Shown piece by piece: positions 18,494-25,102 of a stretch of 64,000 nt of DNA; the stretch's first letter is position 1; every line of letters begins with the position of its first letter. Source of the stretch: JAKPRU01 sp029568995 (GTDB taxonomy: Bacteria > Hinthialibacterota > Hinthialibacteria > Hinthialibacterales > JAKPRU01); NCBI GenBank assembly GCA_035430965.1, contig DAOMHQ010000001.1, forward strand, positions 9,636-73,635. Direction: 5' to 3'. Under the pieces are notes generated by a model. That model was given only the letters and a program-made list of their open reading frames with translations, ran no database searches and was not told the origin of the DNA. The position numbers and the translations under genes are program-made.

Positions 18494-19084
18494 ATGTCAG
18501 AGAGAAAACATCTTGCATTTACGCTCATCGAACTTCTGATTGTTGTAGCGATTATCGGTATTCTCGCCGCAATCGCCGTCCCCAATTTCATGAACGCTCG
18601 GGTCCGCGCGAAAGTCTCCCGGGCTGAGAGCGATCAACGTACCATTTCAATGGCCTTTGAAAGCTACATGCTGGATAGGGGAACGTACCCCTATACCCGC
18701 GCAACAAGCGCGAACGACTTCTTGGGATACACGGCCTTAACCACGCCGGTCGCATACCTGAATTCGATTCTGTCCGATCCATTTGCGACGATTCCCATGA
18801 AGGATGTCGCCGATGCATACGATCCCTATTATGAGTTCTACTGCACCCGGATGAATGGTGCTTCCAATAATATGTTCAATATCGAATGCGTCGGCCCCGA
18901 TGGGGTGGACAGTTTCAATCCCACCAGCAGCTATCCGTATTGTCCTTCCAATTTCGAGTTCTATGACGCCAGCAATGGGACCATCAGTTACGGCGATATT
19001 CTCCGGGCAGGCGGCGCCTATATGCCCCGGTGGTATCGCGAACGTCAAGGTGCGTCGGTGGCGCAGGGAGAGGATTGGCTGTAA
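18494..19084 (+). CDS. Type IV pilin-like / type II pseudopilin (GspG-like)
   Basis: 196-aa prepilin. A short leader MSERKHLA precedes FTLIELLIVVAIIGILAAIA, the N-methylation helix with Glu5; cleavage would follow Ala instead of the usual Gly. The motif NFMNARVRAKVSRAESDQR is typical of single pseudopilins in PVC and candidate phyla. The C-terminal domain is Tyr/Pro-rich, and its Cys residues may form disulfides. The ribosome-binding site is very strong (AAAGGAGGAGG). No other pilus or secretion gene is nearby, so assembly would rely on machinery encoded elsewhere. Confidence 0.92.
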   Translation: MSERKHLAFTLIELLIVVAIIGILAAIAVPNFMNARVRAKVSRAESDQRTISMAFESYMLDRGTYPYTRATSANDFLGYTALTTPVAYLNSILSDPFATIPMKDVADAYDPYYEFYCTRMNGASNNMFNIECVGPDGVDSFNPTSSYPYCPSNFEFYDASNGTISYGDILRAGGAYMPRWYRERQGASVAQGEDWL

Positions 19085-19140
19085 CAGATGTTGTATGGCC
19101 GCTGTCGGATTCATGGCCCAATGGTATGGGAATTCGGGGC

Positions 19141-19171
19141 TGGATTTCGGCTTTCGCCGGAATGACAGTGG
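19141..19171. repeat. Palindromic repeat R4, copy a
   Basis: TTTCGGCTTTCGCCGGAATG-type palindrome in the spacer between prepilin and GDPD genes. A second copy is at 49914-49946. Confidence 0.75.
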
Positions 19172-19244
19172 GGCGGATGGGGTAAGGTAGGTGGGATCGC
19201 CCGGCATCGGGAGGCGCCTGGATTTTGGTGGATAGGAGACCGTG

Positions 19245-20096
19245 ATGAAAGTATTTGCAGTTGTGCTTGTTTGGTTTACGGCCTGCTTGCATGTGGCGAT
19301 TGCGGGCGGTTCGGCGGATCAATCGCCGCTGCCGCTTCCGGAGAGAGGAATCTGCGCCCATCGAGGGGCGATGAGTACTCATCCGGAAAACACATTGCCC
19401 GCCTTTCTCGAAGCGATTCATGTCGGGGTGCACATGATCGAATTCGATGTTTGCCTGTCCAAAGACGGTCAATTGGTCATTCTGCACGACGCCACAGTGG
19501 ATCGGACAACCGACGGTACGGGAAATGTTTCGGAACTCACACTTGCGGAGATAAAGAAACTGGACGCCGGGATAAAAAAGGGCAAGGAATTCGAGGGAAT
19601 TCGTATCCCAACTTTTACGGAGACTCTGTCGATTATGCCGGACAATGTCTGGCTGAACGTCCATTTGAAGGGAGGAAAAGAACTCGGCGCCAAAACGGCG
19701 GAGATTATTGTGAAAGAGAAGCGCCTTCACCAGGCGTTTCTTGCCTGCGGTTCCGAGACGGCGCGGGGCGCCAGGCGGATTCATCCGGATATCATGATCT
19801 GCAATATGGACCGGCAGAGCGATTCCATGGATTATGCAAACGCGACCATCGAAAGCGGCGCGCAGTTTATCCAACTTCTCGGAAAGGGTGAGGTATCGAA
19901 AGAGGCGCTATCCAAACTGAAACAGCATGGAATTCGCATCAATTATTATGTCGCGGATACGCCCGACATGGTGCGCGATCTCCTCAAGGCGGGCGTCGAT
20001 TTTCCACTGGTAAACAATCCGGGGCTTATGATGAAGGCCGCCGTGGAGATGGGGATTCCACCGCTGCAACCGGTATTCCGCCTGGAAACCAACTGA
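19245..20096 (+). CDS. Secreted glycerophosphodiester phosphodiesterase
   Basis: 283-aa protein with a signal peptide (to about residue 24) and a GDPD TIM barrel. The active-site motif AHRGAMSTHPENT gives the first catalytic His and Asn/Glu; EFDVCLSKDGQLVILHD supplies the metal-binding Glu/Asp and the second His, followed by the conserved DRTTDGTG. It hydrolyses glycerophosphodiesters to glycerol-3-phosphate and an alcohol in the periplasm. ATG 19245 is preferred to the adjacent GTG because GGAG is then 6 nt away. Confidence 0.92.
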   Translation: MKVFAVVLVWFTACLHVAIAGGSADQSPLPLPERGICAHRGAMSTHPENTLPAFLEAIHVGVHMIEFDVCLSKDGQLVILHDATVDRTTDGTGNVSELTLAEIKKLDAGIKKGKEFEGIRIPTFTETLSIMPDNVWLNVHLKGGKELGAKTAEIIVKEKRLHQAFLACGSETARGARRIHPDIMICNMDRQSDSMDYANATIESGAQFIQLLGKGEVSKEALSKLKQHGIRINYYVADTPDMVRDLLKAGVDFPLVNNPGLMMKAAVEMGIPPLQPVFRLETN

Positions 20097-20156
20097 CAAT
20101 TATACACGGGCTTCCGGCAAGCCTGAGTATGCTGATCGTCAGTCCGGGATGGGGGA

Positions 20157-20609
20157 TTATGCGTGATCCTGTTGCCTGCCGGAACCTGTCTTGTCTCCAA
20201 GACGGACTTCTGTTCGGAGATCCACTTCCAGGGCGTCCATAACCTCAATAATGCGCTCCAATTTGGCGGATTGGTATCCTGTTGCTTCGTACTTCTGAAC
20301 TTGCTGAGGTTTTACATCCAATTTCTTAGCAAGGTCCTTTTGCGTATATCCTTTGGCAATTCGCGCCTTGACGAGAATATCCGGTAGGTCTCGGATGGAA
20401 TGCAGAGGGGTTAACGAAACGCCGTGAAGGTCCTCGAACTCCTTCATCTCTGCCCGCAGTTCATCTATCTGGGATTGAATTCCGGCCATCATAGCCTGAT
20501 ATGCCTTCGGGGATATTCTCTCTCTCACACTCCTGCCGGCTTCCATGGCCTTTTCAAGCCTTGAGATTTGTCCTTTTGTCACTTTATATTGATGCTCATT
20601 TCGGATCAT
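20157..20609 (-). CDS. XRE-family helix-turn-helix regulator/antitoxin
   Basis: 150-aa protein with an N-terminal helical region (about residues 5-65, likely coiled coil, including IQSQIDELRAEMKEFEDL) and a C-terminal HTH (KGYTQKDLAKKLDVKPQQVQ, about 85-130). It starts by a 4-nt ATGA overlap with the upstream nucleotidyltransferase-like gene, so the two are co-translated. The layout fits a toxin-antitoxin pair in which this protein is antitoxin and repressor. The N-terminal region is longer than in simple HigA proteins. Confidence 0.85.
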   Translation of the reverse strand: MIRNEHQYKVTKGQISRLEKAMEAGRSVRERISPKAYQAMMAGIQSQIDELRAEMKEFEDLHGVSLTPLHSIRDLPDILVKARIAKGYTQKDLAKKLDVKPQQVQKYEATGYQSAKLERIIEVMDALEVDLRTEVRLGDKTGSGRQQDHA

Positions 20610-21076
20610 GTCAGGTCCTCGATTTCAAGAAACAGTATCCCTTTTCGGTTTCCATTTCGATCTACTTGGAAGAACTCTTCCACGGTTCCACCGGCAGCCT
20701 CTTGATCGACAAGCCGGGTTCCGCTAATGAGAAAATCGACGCCATATTTCGTTTTCATGGCCTCTCTGGGAGGATTCGTATCCACAAAGACTGGGTCCAA
20801 TATGCTTTCGTCCAAGTTCGGTTCCATTTCCCAACAACCGTCAATGTCCTTGGGATTTTCTTTGCGAGTCACGAAACTCCCATCGATCCATACGCGTCGG
20901 ATACCCGCTTTTGCGAGATTCGTAAGAGCCTCTTTCAATCCTGCAAACAGCATTCTCCGGTGCGCATTCCATGCGAATGTCCTCTCAACATCCTCCAGGC
21001 TCACGAAATGGACACCTGGCGACAGATTCCCGTTCGAGTCAAACTTGGCTGATAATTCAGCATCACTGAATGACAT
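20606..21076 (-). CDS. Nucleotidyltransferase-like protein (DUF6932 type)
   Basis: 156-aa protein. The motif WIDGSFVTRKENPKDIDGCW (Gly66-Ser67, Asp77/Asp79) matches the GS..DxD core of minimal nucleotidyltransferases and, from memory, the DUF6932 family. The C-terminal half, with VDFLISGTRLVDQEAA, is not assigned. It is likely the effector of a two-gene module with the XRE protein downstream, by analogy with MNT- and AbiEii-type modules, where NTases modify tRNA or an antitoxin; this is not shown for this family. It is preceded by about 110 bp of AT-rich spacer. Confidence 0.72.
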   Translation of the reverse strand: MSFSDAELSAKFDSNGNLSPGVHFVSLEDVERTFAWNAHRRMLFAGLKEALTNLAKAGIRRVWIDGSFVTRKENPKDIDGCWEMEPNLDESILDPVFVDTNPPREAMKTKYGVDFLISGTRLVDQEAAGGTVEEFFQVDRNGNRKGILFLEIEDLT

Positions 21077-21189
21077 GTTTATTATACCTCAATGCAACAA
21101 AAAAGGAATACCATGTCCCAACACAACTCTATCATTGTCTTGCTATTGATATCAGCCTTATGTTGATTTGGAATTGCTCCCCCATCTCA

Positions 21190-22842
21190 TCAAAACGCCT
21201 CCACAAGATCATCCATTCGGTCTTTGCGAATCAGGAAACGGCAGAAAACGCCATACCAGGTCCAGTCATCGGGGATTTTGTCGGTGATCTGTTCCAGGGG
21301 GACATAATTCTCATTCAGGTAGTCCAGCATAAACGGGGCCTGTTCGCGGACCAGGTCCATCCCCCGCGTAATGCTTTCCCCCTCCGCAGCGCCCAGGATC
21401 AGAACGACCGGCCTGCGTGTGCGTAAATCCGATAGGAACTCCTCGTGGAACCGTTCGGGGATGAACTCGCGCAGTTTGGCTTTGAACAAAGGCGCATTGT
21501 GATAATAGCGGGACCCCGGAAGGCGATGGGCCACAATATAGACCGAATTGGGCGATTTGCCCAGCAGAAGGATTCGATCTTCCGGTAGAGTCACCCGGCG
21601 AACCCCATCCGCGACGGCATTCTGCAAAACAATCGGGCCACGCTCCCTTTTCTGCATTTGAACCAGGCGGATCACATCTCTCCCATATCCATACACAGCC
21701 GTCGCGGTGAGTACCCCAAGAATAGCAACAAGCACCATACGTCCAAGGCGTAGCCGAATCCCCGGAATCTGACGGTTGCGAAGATCTGTCTCAACCGCCT
21801 GGACCAACAGCCCGATCAGCAGACAGGACGATACAGCAGCCTGGACATAATAATGCTCATAGTCCTCCCCGCTCAGCTCGGCGGAACAGAGATCCAGGGC
21901 GAACAGTAGAATCAACGGAACCAGGAATCGCCTGGCGGGGAATCGCGATTTCCCCAAGGCTCCAAAGGCCAGAATGGGGGCAGCCAAATACGGTCCTGTG
22001 TTCAGTAGGAATTGAAACAGTTGCTCAAAAGTCCGCCGCCCGACCGGCGGGGCATTCCCCCCATGGATATAGGCAAAATTGAACAGGTAGCTCGTCTCAA
22101 AATAGACCCACCACGCCCCGTACAAAAGGAAATAGAGTGAGACCAGCATTTCCGGAAGGATCAGGCCCAGAAGGAAAGAACCAATGTGTTGCAGATGCGT
22201 TTTGGGAGCACTTTCACTCCAAATTATCCATAGGAAGACGATTGCCGAGAGCAAAAATGTCTGTCGGAATTGGCCTGCCATGCCAAGGCAGATACCCGCG
22301 AGGAGGGACGTAAGCAAGGTGGTTCCACTTCCCTCACCCCGACCCTCTCCCGGAGGGAGTGGGAGACTCTCTGACGAAGTTCCGTTGCGTTTCGGCGGCG
22401 CGAATATCAGGAAATAGGCCAGTACAAGCCACGGGAGCGCCAATTCCTCGGTCAGACCTCCCGACCGGATGGTTACGGGGGCACTGGTGTAGAACACATA
22501 AAAGGCCAAGGTGACTGTTGCCGTAACCGACGAAAAGAGCCGTCGGCACAGGAGCAAAAACAGGCTTGCAGACAGGGCGATCCAGATTATTTCGTGAATC
22601 TTCACCGCAAGTCGGCTGAATGGAAAGACACGCAGCGGGATGGAGTGGAAATAGAATATTCCCGGTGGCTTATGATCCCAGAAATCCCGGTACGGCAGTT
22701 CCCCCGCGGCGCATGCCTGTGCCCCGGCGAGAAACAGCCCCTCATCGTGCAGTATCGGCGAGAGCAGGGTATGCGAGCGCAGCACTCCATAAGCCAGGAA
22801 AACGGCAACGTAAATCCACAAAAAGCGCCGAAAGGGAGTCAA
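21190..22842 (-). CDS. Membrane glycosyltransferase, GT39/ArnT-like, with in-frame repeat R1
   Basis: 550-aa polytopic membrane protein with about 10-12 hydrophobic helices and the GT-C signature in the first loop (ILHDEGLFLAG, then YRDFWDHKPPG). It would transfer a sugar from a polyprenyl-phosphate donor on the periplasmic face. Residues about 160-171 (LPLPPGEGRGEG) are encoded by an R1 repeat in frame, in a hydrophilic loop after helix 4 or 5. TTG 22842 is chosen because GAGG lies 7 nt upstream and the product begins MTPFRRFLW; a GTG at 22887 lies inside another R1 copy. Confidence 0.82.
   Translation of the reverse strand: MTPFRRFLWIYVAVFLAYGVLRSHTLLSPILHDEGLFLAGAQACAAGELPYRDFWDHKPPGIFYFHSIPLRVFPFSRLAVKIHEIIWIALSASLFLLLCRRLFSSVTATVTLAFYVFYTSAPVTIRSGGLTEELALPWLVLAYFLIFAPPKRNGTSSESLPLPPGEGRGEGSGTTLLTSLLAGICLGMAGQFRQTFLLSAIVFLWIIWSESAPKTHLQHIGSFLLGLILPEMLVSLYFLLYGAWWVYFETSYLFNFAYIHGGNAPPVGRRTFEQLFQFLLNTGPYLAAPILAFGALGKSRFPARRFLVPLILLFALDLCSAELSGEDYEHYYVQAAVSSCLLIGLLVQAVETDLRNRQIPGIRLRLGRMVLVAILGVLTATAVYGYGRDVIRLVQMQKRERGPIVLQNAVADGVRRVTLPEDRILLLGKSPNSVYIVAHRLPGSRYYHNAPLFKAKLREFIPERFHEEFLSDLRTRRPVVLILGAAEGESITRGMDLVREQAPFMLDYLNENYVPLEQITDKIPDDWTWYGVFCRFLIRKDRMDDLVEAF
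22331..22365. repeat. Dispersed repeat R1, copy c (inside coding sequence)
   Basis: Reverse-oriented copy: CCCTCACCCCGACCCTCTCC then CGGAGGGAGTGGGAG. It is read through in frame by the glycosyltransferase gene as LPLPPGEGRGEG. Confidence 0.9.
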
Positions 22843-22880
22843 TGGTCTGCCTCGTGAGATAACAGTATCCCCCACAAACT

Positions 22881-22917
22881 CCCTCACCCCAACCCTCTCC
22901 CGGAGGGAGAGGGAGAA
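22881..22917. repeat. Dispersed repeat R1, copy d
   Basis: Reverse-oriented copy immediately upstream of the glycosyltransferase gene. A further short palindrome, GGGCTCAAGCCCGTCCGCGG, follows at about 22931. Confidence 0.85.
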
Positions 22918-22974
22918 GGCGAGCGAGTAGGGCTCAAGCCCGTCCGCGGGCTAGCCCACCAATAATTGCCCTAC

Positions 22975-24042
22975 CTACGGCTTTCCTGTTATCCCCATAA
23001 CCTTAACCAGGTATTGATAGTCGATTAGATCCAGTGGAGTCCGGGTGTAATCCTCCACGGGCTTGCTGTCCAAATGGTCTTTTGCGATCCGTACTCCGTA
23101 TGCTCCCATGAGTTCGGGATGCTGTTCGATAGTGGCGAACATTTTTCCCTGGAGAATGGCCTGTTGAGCGGCTTCCAGGTTGTCATAGGCTGTAACGGCG
23201 ACCTCGCCGGTTTTTCCCGCCGCTTCCAGGGCGGCGATTGCACCAAGAGCCATGTTGTCGTTCGCGCAGAAAAGGCCGCGAAGGTTCGGATGCGCAGTCA
23301 GGATATTCGAGGTAACATTGAATGCCTGCTCGGTCTCCCAGTTTGCGGTCTGGCTGGCCACGAGTTTGATACCGGGAACATGTTCGATCACGGAAAGAAA
23401 TCCGGCTTTGCGCAGCTCAGCGTTGGTCACACCGGGGATACCCTCCAGCATGGCGATTTCTCCCACTGCTCCCATTCTCGCGACCAGGGCATAAGTCGCA
23501 ATGGAGGAACCTAACTGGTTATCCGAACCGACAAACGGGCAGGCAAATCCCTGCTGTTTCGTAGCGTCCTTGTCGAGCGGATTGTCAATGTTGACTACAT
23601 AGATTCCTTCCGACTGCGCAAGTTTCAGCACGGGGACCAGGCCCTGGGAGCTGGCCGGAGCAATGACAATGGCATCCACCTGCTTGACAATGAAATCCTC
23701 AACCAGGCCGATCTGCTTGTCGATATCCGTTTCCCGCTCCACCGAGGCCGGAAGAAGCGTGACGCCCAGTTTCTCCGCTTCCGTTTTTGCACCTTGCTCC
23801 ATGGCATGGAAGAAGGGATTGGTGACCGCCTTCATCACCAGGGCGATTCGGTAACTCTTTGCGTCAGCTTCATTACTGAAGCCGCACAGCACTATTCCAC
23901 AAAATAAAATAATTCCGAGTATGAAACCTGCGCGACCAATGACTTGAGAAAGGAAGCGTAGTCCCCGATCTGTCATCGCGAGGAGCAGTCCGGAGTCTGC
24001 GACGGTCTGCGACGTGGCGATCTCAGGCTTGCACATTTCCAC
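22975..24042 (-). CDS. Sugar ABC transporter substrate-binding protein (Peripla_BP_4 type)
   Basis: 355-aa exported protein. A hydrophobic signal segment (FILGIILFCGIVLCGF, about residues 40-55) precedes a ribose-binding-protein-like body: KAVTNPFFHAMEQGAKTEA, DFIVKQVDAIVIAPASSQG, VVNIDNPLDKD and GLFCANDNMALGAIAALE. GTG 24042 has GGAGG 9 nt upstream. Codons 5-24 come from repeat R3, giving an unusually long N-region before the signal. The alternative start at 23976 (MTDRGLRF) has no ribosome-binding site. It is paired with the permease gene just upstream; no ATPase gene is present. Confidence 0.88.
   Translation of the reverse strand: MEMCKPEIATSQTVADSGLLLAMTDRGLRFLSQVIGRAGFILGIILFCGIVLCGFSNEADAKSYRIALVMKAVTNPFFHAMEQGAKTEAEKLGVTLLPASVERETDIDKQIGLVEDFIVKQVDAIVIAPASSQGLVPVLKLAQSEGIYVVNIDNPLDKDATKQQGFACPFVGSDNQLGSSIATYALVARMGAVGEIAMLEGIPGVTNAELRKAGFLSVIEHVPGIKLVASQTANWETEQAFNVTSNILTAHPNLRGLFCANDNMALGAIAALEAAGKTGEVAVTAYDNLEAAQQAILQGKMFATIEQHPELMGAYGVRIAKDHLDSKPVEDYTRTPLDLIDYQYLVKVMGITGKP
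23972..24030. repeat. Dispersed repeat R3, copy a (inside coding sequence)
   Basis: GTCATCGCGAGGAGC, then GGAGTCTGCGA and CGACGTGGCGATCTCAGGCT. Nearly the same sequence occurs at 49305-49362. It belongs to the widespread GTCATTGCGAGGAGC-type bacterial repeats. Confidence 0.88.
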
Positions 24043-24070
24043 AGTGGGAAACCTCCGTGTGTGTTGTCTA

Positions 24071-25006
24071 TCAGGTCAGTTTACGGCGATAGTAATCGAG
24101 AAGCACCGCAACGACAATGACACACCCGATTACGATTTTCTGCCAGACCGATGCGATGTCGAGTAAAGTCAATCCGTTACGCAATACTCCCATCAACAGT
24201 GCCCCGAACAGAGTGCCGACCACAGTTCCTCGCCCGCCAAACAGGCTTGTGCCACCGATGATCACCGCCGCGATAACATCGAGCTCCTGGCCCTCGCCGA
24301 CAATCGGGGTGGCGGAGTCCTGACGGGCTATCGTGATAATGGATGCGACTCCCGCACAAAGTCCCGAAAGGAGAAACACGCCCATTTTGATCTTGCCGAC
24401 AGAGACACCGGACAATCGTGCCGCAACCGGATTCCCGCCCGCCGCCACCACCTTTCGACCGAATGCTGTCTTGCTGAGCACAACCTGACCCAGAACCACC
24501 GCCGCCATTGCTTCCAGTGCCGGAAACGGAAGTCCGATCAGAGATCCCTTGGCGATCATTGTGAATCCTTCCGGGAATCCGTATAGCGGCTTTGCATCGG
24601 TCAACAGGAGCGCAATCCCCCGGTCGATGTACAAAAGCCCCAATGTCACGATAAATGAGGGTAGTCCCCAGGTCACCACAATTCCACCTGCGATCAATCC
24701 GCTCACCATTCCCGTGAGTATCCCGGCACCGACCGATATGACAATAGAGTGCCCGGCTTCCAGCAGCATCCCGCTCACCATCGCACAAAGCGCTAATAGC
24801 GAACCGATGGAGAGGTCAATCTCCGCTGTGGTAATCACAAAGGTCATCCCCACCGCCATAATCATCGTTACCGAGGTCTGGGTGAGGATATTCGACAGGT
24901 TCTTCCAGGTCAGAAAATACTCAGTCTGAAACGCAAGCAGGACGCCCAGCAGCAGCAGGACAATCCCGACACCCAGACGATCCAACATGCGAAGGAATAA
25001 AGACAT
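24071..25006 (-). CDS. Ribose/xylose-type ABC transporter permease
   Basis: 311-aa integral membrane protein with about nine hydrophobic segments and the family motifs VTMIMAVGMTFVITTAEIDL and VIIGGTSLFGGRGT. It is the channel subunit for the binding protein encoded 28 bp downstream. It differs clearly in sequence from the permease at 5658, so the two systems probably take different sugars. The usual RbsA-like double ATPase gene is not upstream, where an unrelated FGE-sialidase gene ends instead. Confidence 0.92.
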   Translation of the reverse strand: MSLFLRMLDRLGVGIVLLLLGVLLAFQTEYFLTWKNLSNILTQTSVTMIMAVGMTFVITTAEIDLSIGSLLALCAMVSGMLLEAGHSIVISVGAGILTGMVSGLIAGGIVVTWGLPSFIVTLGLLYIDRGIALLLTDAKPLYGFPEGFTMIAKGSLIGLPFPALEAMAAVVLGQVVLSKTAFGRKVVAAGGNPVAARLSGVSVGKIKMGVFLLSGLCAGVASIITIARQDSATPIVGEGQELDVIAAVIIGGTSLFGGRGTVVGTLFGALLMGVLRNGLTLLDIASVWQKIVIGCVIVVAVLLDYYRRKLT

Positions 25007-25057
25007 ACCGTGTTTTCTCCAGCCACCCTTACGCCCACCAGGAGAGCATCTTCTTCT

Positions 25058-25090
25058 CCCTCTCCCACCGGGAGAGGGTTGGAGTGAGGG
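25058..25090. repeat. Dispersed repeat R1, copy e
   Basis: CCCTCTCCCACCGGGAGAGGG then TTGGAGTGAGGG, in the spacer between the FGE-sialidase gene and the permease gene. Confidence 0.85.
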
Positions 25091-25102
25091 GCATTCTACC
25101 CC

